DNA from: Marthasterias glacialis
Taxonomy: Eukaryota > Echinodermata > Asteroidea > Forcipulatida > Asteriidae
DNA: 64,000 nt
Direction: 5' to 3'
Assembly: GCA_911728455.2 (NCBI GenBank)
Contig: OU452228.1
Location: 22,105,950 to 22,169,949, forward strand
A program made the position numbers and the translations under genes. Positions 11,515 through 20,657 of the stretch are shown piece by piece (position 1 is the first letter of the stretch; each line of letters opens with the position of its first letter). The notes beneath the pieces are model-generated. The model was not told where the DNA came from. It was given only the letters and a program-made list of their open reading frames with translations, and searched no databases.

Positions 11515-12837
11515 ATGGGACTAGAATTACGTGATATTTTCTTTTTCACGGTGCACCAGGCTTTGTACTTCGTGGTGACTTTCATGCAGACATGCCTGTG
11601 GGCTTGCAATGGAAGAAGTCGACGACTCCAGAGAATCAAGGCGGGACAGGACTACGAGAACTCGGCCCACGTTTTTGACGTCTTAGTCCGACCAGACGCT
11701 GCCGTCTCGGAAAGAGAGTTCCCACTAAATTTCATCGCAACACATCGGAGATTCGTGAGTCCAGAGTACGTTTTAAAACCAAACGTTTCACTGCATTCTG
11801 TCTCAAAAGACGAGGCTGTGTTTGTTGAAGTGTCAGAAAATGAGGACATTTTTGACACAAGACGCCATCCGTTTCTCTTCAAGGCGCTGTTGCTGCAAGC
11901 TGTACGCGTGATTCGTCTACCAATTGCCTCCTTGCATCGCATAGCAGCTAAAATTGGAGACCCACCGACAGACAAAAAAGTTCTCTTCATCCACCACACC
12001 GGACGATGCGGAGGAACTCTCTTGATGCAAATGCTTAATCGTGTCCCCGGGTCTGTCTGTATGAGCGAAATCCATTGGTCCTTAAATATTTCAAACATGA
12101 GGGATCTACTGCCGAGTGATGAATACACTGCCAGAATCAGGAGTATTTTCCGGATAATCTGCAAGGTTGACTCTTCCTTAATCTGCATCAAAACATTCAA
12201 CATAAACTGGTTGTCTATGGCCCAGAGTATCAGTGAAGTGTTCCCGTGTTTCCAGCAGGTTATGATGTACAGGAGCCCACTCCCCCATCTGAAATCCCGC
12301 GTGAAGATCTTCAGTCGCGTGTTCTTCTTCCAGATGGAATACACCGTTCAGAAATACCCCATTCTCAGTAAGCTCTTACGGGTCGATAGGAGAAAGATCT
12401 TGGAAGGCTGTTATGGGGAAAACTTCCAGTTTGCTTACGACGGTATAAGTGACGAGATTCTCGGCTTGAATGAATTTGAAACACACTGTCTCCGAACGGC
12501 AATGTGGTATCGCTTGTATCTTAAACTCAGACAAAATGGCTGTAATATAACTTCAGTGAATTTCGGAGATCTCCTTTCCAACACACAAGGAACGCTCGGG
12601 ACCATCTTGGATAAGTGTGAGCTGTCTGGATTGAGACATTGTCTCGCCAACATGGCGTTGGCGATTCATCGTGATTCTCAGGAAGGGCTGCGGATTGGTT
12701 GGGCCGTTTCGAAACAGAAACCAGATGCTGTGATTTCACGGGAATCTCTCAGAAGATGTGATGAGTTGTACAAGAGGCTGTCTGGCCTGCCATCATTCAC
12801 GGCGGATCCCTGGTATCTACCTGAAGACATAAACTAA
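11515..12837 (+). CDS. Sulfotransferase-like P-loop membrane protein, copy B
   Basis: Intronless 440-residue paralogue of the protein encoded at 1705-3021. Differences are L54F, H99D, M126L, D185E, L269V, Y376C, W393R, G413R, K421R and a C-terminus of EDIN instead of EN. The hydrophobic N-terminal anchor, the HHTGRCGGTLL P-loop (160-170) and the MYRSPLPHLKSR segment (251-262) are unchanged, so neither copy has an obvious disabling mutation. The 5' flank, including a conserved AT-rich TACTGTATAGTGTATAGG segment, is duplicated with the gene, so both copies probably share promoter elements. The predicted role is a Golgi-type sulfotransferase of unknown substrate; it could also be a non-catalytic relative. 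Confidence 0.85.
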   Translation: MGLELRDIFFFTVHQALYFVVTFMQTCLWACNGRSRRLQRIKAGQDYENSAHVFDVLVRPDAAVSEREFPLNFIATHRRFVSPEYVLKPNVSLHSVSKDEAVFVEVSENEDIFDTRRHPFLFKALLLQAVRVIRLPIASLHRIAAKIGDPPTDKKVLFIHHTGRCGGTLLMQMLNRVPGSVCMSEIHWSLNISNMRDLLPSDEYTARIRSIFRIICKVDSSLICIKTFNINWLSMAQSISEVFPCFQQVMMYRSPLPHLKSRVKIFSRVFFFQMEYTVQKYPILSKLLRVDRRKILEGCYGENFQFAYDGISDEILGLNEFETHCLRTAMWYRLYLKLRQNGCNITSVNFGDLLSNTQGTLGTILDKCELSGLRHCLANMALAIHRDSQEGLRIGWAVSKQKPDAVISRESLRRCDELYKRLSGLPSFTADPWYLPEDIN

Positions 12838-13021
12838 GATCTTGTTAAATTCATTAACATTAACTAAGCATAATATGAAAAGTGTTAAGAAATCTCTTCC
12901 ACAGTTCTTAACTGATATAGACAGTAATCTTTTAAGACGACATCAAAGTCTTTGCAAAAGGTTGTATGACAGGCAAGTGCAGATAGTCCAAATGTTAGCG
13001 TAAAACGCAAAAAAAGGAACA

Positions 13022-13027
13022 AATAAA
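13022..13027 (+). promoter_or_regulatory. Putative poly(A) signal of copy B
   Basis: AATAAA about 185 bases after the stop codon, at the position equivalent to the AATAAA of copy A. Confidence 0.45.
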
Positions 13028-13368
13028 GAACAAAATAGTATCAGAAGGATATTAAAAATCATGTATTTCATGATGGCTTTCCCGAGTCGTGAGAACAAAA
13101 TCTACAGGCTTATTCCTTGGGTGGGATTCAAACCCAAGACACCTGCTAAATAGAATGGCAAAGGATCATACGTTTGAACCCCGTGAATTTTTTTCACATG
13201 ACTCTGGGAAGTACTGAGTACCGGTAGTGCTTATAACAGACATCGGTGTAAGGGTAAAACACAATTAATATTCAGAAAAAAACAAAAAACATGTTTACAT
13301 ACTCTGTGGAGTTCAAAGTAATACATAAAAATAAATTAACGTGCGAAATTAATTGGCTTATTCCGTCG

Positions 13369-13785
13369 TTAGCCTTTCGTCAAGGCCTTCGTGGCCTAGA
13401 CATCTGTGTAGCCGCGAAGCCACTGTGGCTAATTCATCGTGCACGACAAGCGACGCGACGAGTGTATTTTTTTCCAAGGACGAATGTGGGCAATTAACAT
13501 AAAAATGGGCGTGCTTAAACCACAATCACGCTCGCACATGCGTACTCGGACCCAATACATGTAGTCGTGAGTTGTACATGTAGTGCTATCAACTGAAAAC
13601 TATTTAAGTCCAAGTACGCATGTGCAAGGGTATTTAGGGTTTACGCACGCCCATTTATGCAAATTGGGGAAAAAAATACGCGAGCGGCGAAGCCACGACG
13701 CCACTCGATCGTGCGCACTGACTTGTATCGGTCTTTGCGGCTACATAGCTGTCTGAGCCACGACGACCTTCTGACAAAAGGCTAA
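13369..13785. mobile_element. Long-palindrome DNA transposon with 8-bp TSD
   Basis: A 417-bp element beginning TTAGCCTTTCGTCA and ending TGACAAAAGGCTAA. It is flanked by a perfect 8-bp target duplication TTCCGTCG (13361-13368 and 13786-13793). Complementarity continues inward through GTGTAGCCGC, the GGGCGTGC and GCACGCCC pair, and T-rich and A-rich blocks, so almost the whole element could fold back. An 8-bp duplication fits the hAT, P or Merlin superfamilies. It has no transposase ORF and is non-autonomous. Confidence 0.8.
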
Positions 13786-14076
13786 TTCCGTCGTATGAAT
13801 AGCGATAATAGTTATATGCCTGTTTTTTCACCAATTCATTAAATACGTATTGACTGGCAATTATTTTGCTGTACATGTACTAAAATTTAGTACATGTGTG
13901 TGTTTGTGTGATTGTATATTGTAGAGTACGACTACACGTTACCATTTTTTCTTCTTCAAATTTTTGTCAACATTTATACTGGGATTCTATGATTCATAAT
14001 GAGTTGGGAGACTTATAGATTTATTAATCAAGTCTGTTAATAGATGTAAATGGAAGCCAATTTAATCCAATTCTTA

Positions 14077-14240
14077 GGGGGCGCACGCCATCCTATTTTT
14101 CCTTCCGAAAAAAATATATAAAGATATCCCACCCGCCTTGCGAGGAGAAATAAACTTTCGACATCCAATCATCATTCGCTGCTTGATCGGTAAATTTCAC
14201 GCCCCCCCCCCCCGTTTGGAAAATCCTGGATCCGCCCCTG
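14077..14240 (-). mobile_element. hAT-like element fragment
   Basis: Read on the minus strand it starts CAGGGGCGGATCCAGGATTT, a typical hAT terminus, followed by a poly-G tract. The other end stops at GCGCCCCC without the expected terminal repeat, so it is truncated or decayed. No TSD is visible. Confidence 0.5.
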
Positions 14241-14595
14241 GGTGGGGAGAGGGGAGGGGTGGGGGAGGAGATGGGCAGGGGGAGGACGAGGGAAAGAGAA
14301 AACAACACGAACAACCAAACAAACAAAAAACAAACAACGAACATCAAAGCATGCAAACAAAAACAGCAGACATCCTAACTACGCCCCATCAGTCTCGAAA
14401 TGGAAACTCTCGAATGGTGGCGCTGTTATTGTTCGACAGTGCAGCAGGGTGCAACTGTTTGTTTTAGCTGTGGACATTGGACTTCCGGGTTAGAAATGAC
14501 TGTGTAATGTAACCTGTAAGTGTTTTTCTTGCCAGCCGTTGGTTGATTTTTGTAAATCGAAGCCTATTCTCTGAATTTCCAAAGGACGAGACACA

Positions 14596-14634
14596 ATGAG
14601 CGAAATGAAATCTTGGCCATCTCTTGTCGGAAAG
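14596..14634 (+). CDS. Inhibitor exon 1
   Basis: Thirteen codons ending at GGAAAG followed by donor GTGAGG. It encodes the initiator Met and the WPSLVGK signature. The frame stays in phase 0 at the donor. Confidence 0.85.
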
Positions 14635-17125
14635 GTGAGGTTATCTTTCGTTATCAACTTGTACATTCATTGTAGTATCCTAGCCCTATAAGACGTCAGT
14701 CTCCGGTGCACTGCCACTGACTGACGATACAGGAAGAGATTGCCGTTCTACCAATGCTACTAAGCAGTGCAACGGAGACTGACGTCATACGTCAGGGCTA
14801 ATCCGTGTTTTATGTGGGTTCCGGCACTCTCCAAATACTAAACATTAACCGTAAATGTTAACATTACAATCTGTCTTTGCATGACACGTAGTACAGTTGC
14901 ATATGCTACATTCAATGTATAGGCCTAACCAAAGACAGTTCTACCCATAACTTGCGTGTGGATTCTTGAATAATTGTAGAAACCCTCATAGTTCCAGTGG
15001 CCTTTCGGGGATTTTAAGCTAGGGTCATTCAAGGGAAAGATTATTTTCAATTAGGCCAAAATATTTATTCAATTTAATTTTATTTAGGCCTATTTAATTG
15101 TTTATTACTATTGTTATTGTTTTGTGTTGTTGTTGTTGTTATTATTATTGTTGTTGTTATTATTATTGTTTGTTATTGTTATTATATTATTGTTTTGTTT
15201 TTGTTATTAATGTTTTGTTATTCTCATTATTCTCACAATTATTCTCATTATTATTGTTATATGTTTCTGGTAATGAAACCAAGGATGCCTCCTAAGTGAA
15301 CTTAATCACTGTAGCTTTCAAGCTATGAGGAAACCTGTAAACAAGGGTGCTTGGTATGTGAACCAGAAACACCTGCGTAATTCCCCTACTCTTCATTGAG
15401 AAGGTTCTTGGTTCTTTTACATACTCTACCAATCCTAGTACATGGGACCTACGGCTTAGTGTCCCATCCGAAGGACAAAGCAATTATGGTAAAGTATCTT
15501 GCTCAAGGACACAAGTGCTATGACCGGGGTTCGAACCCACATTCTGCTGCCGACAACACCAGAACTTGAGTCTGGTCAACCTAGAACGCTCAGCTACAAT
15601 AATAATTATGTTGTGGGATAGTTAATAAATACTAATTTGGGGTTCACCCCAAAATTGAATTCAAATTCTACCCAGTCTGTTTTCCTGATGGTTTATTGCT
15701 TGATATTAAAAAACACTCATGATATTTTGGATTGACTGACCAATGATCTTATTTATACTCTAGACTGGAGAAGAAGCGAAGGAACAAATAAAGAAAGACA
15801 ACTCCTCTCTACAGGTAAGAAAACTGGTTATCACATCTGCCATCAAAATAATACACACATTAAGTTTTGTAACAACTTCAATACCTTATATTCCTGGTAT
15901 CCGAAATCCTGTTATTTTTGGATGGAGCACAGGGTGAAAATCTTTCCTTTCTTGGTTATTTTTGTGGCTATGTCTTAGGTGGTTACTCTATCCCCCAATG
16001 ATATTCCAAGGATGCAGTTAAAAGTCTTCTTAAAGAAAAACGAGCATTGCTCTAGACTTGGAACCAAGCCAAGTGTATGAGAACATCCAGGCCCTGCTGA
16101 CGTTTGTGGGCAAGATGAGTTTTCTTGGCGTTAACCAATGCTGTAGTCAAGTACTTTTCAGTCGAGTATCAAGTTTTGCCGAGTACTATATAATTTAGAC
16201 AACCGTATTTTGACCACGAATACATTTTCAGTCGATTATCAAGTAGGCTTAAATGATTTCTATGCAGGTTGTTTTCCAGTCAAGTATAGTGTGTGAGCTT
16301 TTAGTACCAGTATTTTGCTAGCGGAGTTTGAGTATGAGTACCATCAAAACGGTACTTGAGTAGTACTCGAGTACGAGACTGCGACAGTGGTATAAACCCA
16401 GAACTACCACTGAACTGTGCCAATCTGGGTAGTCCAGTTGTGGTTAAAGCACATCTAATACCTCATTGGGAGACTTTCGAACGATAGGTGGCAGCAGACT
16501 TACCAGGTAAATTGTCATTGTGCACGTAGTCATGAGCATGCCAACATAGAGAGGTTGCATGACCCCGGGAAAAGTTCGTTTCGCAGCTATGTCGGGTCCA
16601 GCCATGTACAAACTCAATGGCTGGCGCGTCGTCTGCTGAATGAGTTCCAGCGCCTGTGCCCGCAGCATTAGAAAAAGGTATCGAGTGACGTCACGTGAAA
16701 CCTCTCTATATCCGAAAACAGTGTATAAATAGTAAGTCTGCTGCCATCTAGTGTCCTCAAAAGTTTCCCACTGACAAATACAATGTTCTCACTGTACCCT
16801 ACCAAAGGGTGGCAGCAGACTAGGTGGCAGCAGACTTACCAGGTACATTTCCATTGTTTGCGTAGTGCCGAGCATGCATGCACATTTCCGAGAACAATGG
16901 ATTTACCTTTCAAGTCTGCTGGCACCTGGCGTCCTTAAAGTCTCCTATTGAGTTTGACCTCTTGTACCTTAGTGATGGCTACCGGTAAAATGTTGACATT
17001 TATTTGGATTTCAGGTGAACATTGTGCCACATGACCATGGTGTGACCTGTGACTACCGAACGGACCGGGTCAACATCTTTCTGGATGCTGGGGGCAAGGT
17101 TTCAAGACCGCCAATGATTGGATAA
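14596..17125 (+). CDS. Potato inhibitor I family serine protease inhibitor (three exons)
   Basis: Exons 14596-14634, 15764-15814 and 17015-17125 join in phase 0 through GT-AG introns to encode 66 residues. The product matches the eglin c/barley CI-2 fold (MEROPS I13). SWPSLVGK (6-13) is the family's N-terminal signature, GEEAKEQIKKDN (15-26) is the single helix, VNIVP (31-35) is a strand, and VTCDYRTDRV (40-49) is the binding loop. By alignment P1 is Cys42 and P1' is Asp43. Two of the loop-supporting arginines are kept (R45, R48), but the third, Arg53 of eglin, is Asn50 here. The C-terminus RPPMIG matches the family ending. There is no signal peptide, so the product is probably cytosolic or released unconventionally. 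Members are compact inhibitors of chymotrypsin-, subtilisin- or elastase-like proteases; the target of a Cys-P1 form is uncertain. The start is the only upstream Met with a canonical exon behind it. Confidence 0.88.
14681..14800. mobile_element. 120-bp MITE in inhibitor intron 1
   Basis: Begins TAGCCCT and ends AGGGCTA. The inverted arms share GACGTCAGTCTCCG and its complement CGGAGACTGACGTC. ATCC flanks both sides (14677-14680 and 14801-14804) as a possible 4-bp target duplication. It is non-coding. Confidence 0.7.
15096..15260. repeat. TTG/TTA-rich low-complexity tract
   Basis: Irregular run of TTG and TTA trinucleotides within inhibitor intron 1. The short poly-aliphatic open frames read across it are artefacts of composition. 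Confidence 0.85.
15296..15596 (-). mobile_element. tRNA-derived SINE in inhibitor intron 1
   Basis: On the minus strand it starts with a tRNA-like head (CAGACTCAAGTTCTGGTG), followed by a perfect B box GGGTTCGAACCC. It then has a conserved core containing TTGTGTCCTTGAGCAAG, ACCATAATTGC and GGTCCCATGTACTAGG. The same core is found on the plus strand near 52570-52690. The A box is degenerate here. It is a transcriptionally dead-looking copy inside the host intron. Confidence 0.75.
15764..15814 (+). CDS. Inhibitor exon 2
   Basis: Seventeen codons between acceptor CTCTAG and donor GTAAGA. It encodes the helix segment of the inhibitor (TGEEAKEQIKKDNSSLQ). Both junctions are phase 0. Confidence 0.85.
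16468..16769. mobile_element. MITE in inhibitor intron 2
   Basis: The left arm reads GGGAGACTTT then TGGCAGCAGACTTACC. The right arm is the inverse, GTAAGTCTGCTGCCA then AAAGTTTCCC, giving imperfect TIRs of about 40 bp. A second, shorter copy with the same arms follows at about 16807-16953. Confidence 0.65.
16807..16953. mobile_element. Second, shorter MITE copy in intron 2
   Basis: Contains GTGGCAGCAGACT twice on the left and AGTCTGCTGGCACC with AAAGTCTCC on the right. It belongs to the same family as 16468-16769 and lies 38 bp downstream, so the two may have been one compound insertion. Confidence 0.55.
17015..17125 (+). CDS. Inhibitor exon 3 (reactive loop)
   Basis: Acceptor TTTCAG precedes GTGAACATT. 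Thirty-six codons and a TAA stop encode the binding loop VTCDYRTDRV and the C-terminal RPPMIG. This exon is the most diagnostic part of the gene. Confidence 0.88.
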   Translation: MNIVPHDHGVTCDYRTDRVNIFLDAGGKVSRPPMIG

Positions 17126-18480
17126 ATCAGAGGACAAACAGAATATACCCATCAATATATCCTATGGCCCCACACTGACTGAAAATCTGAGTCCCTCATT
17201 TGCCAAAGTGGATGCTTTTTTATAGACCCCTTGCAAACTCAAACAGCGCCCTCACCGGAAAACTTATCACTGGTTGAGAGTTGAGCAATGTGCATCATAT
17301 TGTGTGTGCGTGTGTATGCATACACGTTTCCATTGACATCAGCTATGGCGTCCTCTGCAATGTGTCTATTGGGTGAATTTGAAATGCTCCTACACCAACT
17401 GGCTCCTTGTATTTAGTGACAAATATCTGCAAAGCCGTCAAATCCAACATTACTTCATGTCATTGAAAAAAAAAACCCGGTTAAACTGCACAAAGAATGT
17501 ATTTCAAGGCCTCTTTAATATCAACTCTATTGTGACAAAATTAATTTACTATAAAACAATTTGAGCTATAATGACAAAGAAGTGATTTATTGTGTTGATC
17601 ATTGAAATAATTGAACTAATAATCTATCTATAATAATAAAAAACAAATAATGATGGTACAAATTTGAGTATAAATTATTTAAATAAAACATAAAAGCGGT
17701 TTGTGGAAATATTTGATAATGAGCATGTTTTAATGTCATGTGTTAAAAGTTTGTGTAACATGATTTTGTCCTGTGATTCTGTCCACATGTAGCAAATTGT
17801 GTAGACATTTCGTCTGATAGCGCCCTCTATTGACTTAATTTCCTTCAGCCAATGTTTAGTTTACCGTCACGGGAACACAACACACACCGGGGACAAACTT
17901 CCATGACACCGTCGTGCAAAAAACTGTCTCTTTGTTAAAACTTTTTTTGAGTTTTTTGGAAAGTTAGAATTGCCACCGATCAGGCCCCTGTTTTAAATAA
18001 ATGCTTAAGCACGAATAATTAAATGCTTACCAGAGTAAGTTTACTAGCCAAAACACTGTTTCTTGTACTATATGTGACTGGTATCCTGCTTATTTTTACT
18101 GAGCAGAACATTTTAAAGAAACTTGTAAGTGGTGAGTATATAGTTAAGTTCCATAACGTTCGTGTAAATGACCGTCTACTCACTGTTTGCACGTATATGC
18201 TTGCGAGAGCTACATCGTGAGTTGATTTTTTGGTGAAAAGCATAAGAATTATTGTTACACTGTGGTCTTGAACCCAGAATGTTTTTGTAAGGGAAAACAT
18301 AAAAAAAGATCATAAAACTACTGTTGGAAAACCCCAGTATGTCGCTCTAGTAAATCTGTCTGTGGGCGTGTACAGACTTGGGTGTTGTCTCGATAGGGAT
18401 TTGTGGAAAGGTTTTATTTAAAGCTATTGGGTGCTTTTTCAGTGAAAACCAAAAAAGAAAAAATGTTTTAAGGACTACAA
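17126..18480. other. Region downstream of inhibitor gene, no gene seen
   Basis: Contains the second copy of the repeat seen at 7405-7530 (17232-17350). A segment at 18016-18125 holds GCTTACC, GCCAAAACAC and GTGACTGGTATCCTGC and is also found inside the 2-kb repeat copies near 23030-23120 and 31230-31340. AATAAA strings occur near 17680, but none can be tied to the inhibitor transcript. Confidence 0.5.
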
Positions 18481-18522
18481 ATCTGGGGGATGCTCCTGTG
18501 GACCATCCCCTCTGGACAAAAA

Positions 18523-18560
18523 GTGTGTGTGTGTGTGTGTGTGTGGGGGGGGGGGGGGGG
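18523..18560. repeat. (GT)n followed by poly-G
   Basis: About 11 GT repeats run into 16 G. Flanking strings (AATCTGGGGGATGC on the left; ACCCCTGGTATTTACGCCC on the right) resemble decayed DNA-transposon ends. Confidence 0.85.
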
Positions 18561-18726
18561 ATTTATCCCCCCATCCCCACCCCTGGTATTTACGCCCATG
18601 CAAAAGTGCTTCAACTTGAGTGTGAACTCAAAAATAAACTTTGAGGCTGACCCTTGTGTCTGTGGTGGAGTCGGAATAGCCGGCTAAACGGGTGCAGGCC
18701 TACTATGTACACAAATCTATACAAAG

Positions 18727-19181
18727 CTTTTAAAGGGACAAAGGGACATAGGTGAAAAACAGAAAAAAATCCGTTCGAACGAAAATGATCATTGTTCGAA
18801 CGAAAAAAATCTGCATTCGACTTTTCTTCGTTCGAACGAAGATTGTTTTCGCTCGAACTAAGATTGTTTTCGTTCGAACGAAGATTATTTCCGTTCGAAC
18901 TAAGATTGTTTTTGTTCGAACGAAGATTAATCTTATAAACCCCGCCGCGCGCGCATGATTGTGTGCTGCCCGCATGATTTGCCATTATAGACACACACAG
19001 ACGCCATTGTTGACGTACTGTAACTGCAGTGTTGTCAACAGTGGCGCGGTCTACATGCATGCACAATACGGGAGCCGCGGTTTCGTTAATATTTTCGTTC
19101 GAACGAAGGTTTGTTTTGTCTGAGCGAAGATTTGTTTTCGGATTTCACCCCATTTTTGTTTAACCTATGTCCCTTTAAAAG
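18727..19181. mobile_element. Inverted-repeat element packed with TTCGAACGAA palindromes
   Basis: The ends are CTTTTAAAGGGACA and its exact inverse TGTCCCTTTAAAAG, each extended by TAGGT or ACCTA. The interior left half (18773-18930) holds about seven TTCGAACGAA-type palindromes spaced about 21-30 bp apart with GATTGTTTT spacers. One more lies near 19098. Open frames read across this tract (for example VRTKI repeats) are periodicity artefacts. No transposase is encoded. Confidence 0.7.
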
Positions 19182-19810
19182 TTCCGTTAAGATCAAACTA
19201 CACCCCATGTGATATTAACTGTGCTTATCAGAAACACCACGTGGGGAAAATAAGGCAACTGACTTCAAAAAGAATTCCTTGTGTGGTGAATCTAAAAATA
19301 TTGTAATTGTATTTATTTAAATAAAATATGTACTTTAAAGAAATATGATTTTTTCTTTAATTTTCAACTTCCGGTTTGAACCGGAAGTCAAGGTCAAATT
19401 GGGGTCATGTTAGTGAGTCGATTATTCAGTTTTTGAAGGAACCGGTCGACCCAACATTAATATATTAAAGCCCGATAAAAATGCAATGTTAAAAAATTAC
19501 CACTTTATAGCACCTTCAACTATAACGTTGTGACTTGCCTTGTATAATTATGCACTCTAAAAAGTGTGGGCCATACTCATATCCAGGTCAGCATGATCCG
19601 CAGTCAAGACCCGGAACTTGAGTCAGTAAATGATTTGGGACTCGGGATTCCGGGTCATGACATTCTTTTTTGTATAAAAAAAAGTTGCTTATTCAGGAAC
19701 TACCGAAGTGGTACACGACACGTATTGGGAATAATCAAGGGTACCAGCGTCCCATTATTCAGGGAAGCTGTTGAGTTTAAAATGTGTCCGTGACGTTTGT
19801 ATGTTAATAT

Positions 19811-20009
19811 GCACCATTATGTCCGACAAGAAGATGTTGAAACATTATGTCCGACAAACTATTATGTCCGACCCATCGTGTCGGACGGACCATTACGTCC
19901 AACCCATAATGTCCGTCGGACACAATGGGTCGAACATAATCGTTCGTCGGACACAATTAGTCGGATGTTAATTGTGCTGGTTCAAAATTGTCGTTGGACA
20001 TAATGGTGC
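19811..20009. mobile_element. Hairpin element with reiterated GTCCGAC
   Basis: The TIRs are GCACCATTATGTCCGAC and GTTGGACATAATGGTGC, 17 bp with one mismatch. The interior repeats GTCCGAC or GTCGGAC about eight times in both orientations. It encodes nothing. A looser relative may lie at 38700-38960. Confidence 0.65.
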
Positions 20010-20169
20010 GTAACATTCGTACTTAATATTTATGCAGACAAGGACAAGACTTTACTGATGAACAAAACCTCTCTAAACAGAGTCGAGACAACTTATGTAC
20101 TAATTGTAAATAAAAATTGTAAATAAAAAGCCGCGGACGAACTCTTAACATCATTGATGATCTGGCTCC

Positions 20170-20431
20170 AGACCTATCCATTAAGCTCCGCCCCCTTACT
20201 TGTTGACCAATCACAGCCTTGGGTACGCCACCAAAAGTCCAACAAAAGTCCGATACGATACAATCCTATTGGAAAATGTAAACATGCGTGCGCGTACTTA
20301 TCGCGTGCGCATTCATGTCATGTAGTGTGGCTTTGAAGAGACGCACATGGTGATGCCCATGTGTACAGTGGTGACGTAGCCAATGCTGTGATTGGTCAAT
20401 ATGTTTCGGGCGGGCCTTAATGGATCGGTCT
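20170..20431. mobile_element. 262-bp palindromic MITE
   Basis: The arms are AGACCTATCCATTAAG and CTTAATGGATCGGTCT, with inner perfect inverted repeats TTGACCAATCACAGC and GCTGTGATTGGTCAA. It is non-coding. The arms incidentally carry CCAAT boxes. Confidence 0.7.
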
Positions 20432-20657
20432 ATTGCTTCTCCATTTGCCCTTTTATTGATTAAATACTCTGCTGGGTAGTGTATTACCGCCCTAAAGACT
20501 TTTTGTAGGGTAGCTGTGTTGCGATTAGATGATAAGATAGTGTAAGCACACGTGGCGATGAACACGTGCAATAAGTCTAATGCAAAAAGTAATTGTCGCA
20601 CCATAACATATTGAGCAACCAGAATACACGTTTAAGAGTCGCTGACCTTTTTCATAT

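Larger units (their letters stand above)
10161..13272 (+). repeat. Segmental duplication, copy B
   Basis: Direct repeat of 413-3389, with the same order: upstream region, palindromic MITE, sulfotransferase-like ORF and downstream region. It carries a block at about 13127-13203, absent from copy A, that contains ATTCAAACCC and GTTTGAACCCC strings resembling reversed tRNA B-box remnants. Confidence 0.95.

Noticed and set aside
15520..15596. Possible tRNA gene on the minus strand
   Set aside because: It has a perfect B box but a decayed A box and acceptor stem, and continues into a SINE core shared with 52569-52790.
18611..19066. 151-codon minus-strand frame with SNENNLRSN repeats
   Set aside because: It reads across the TTCGAACGAA palindrome array. 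Both strands are open there because of periodicity.
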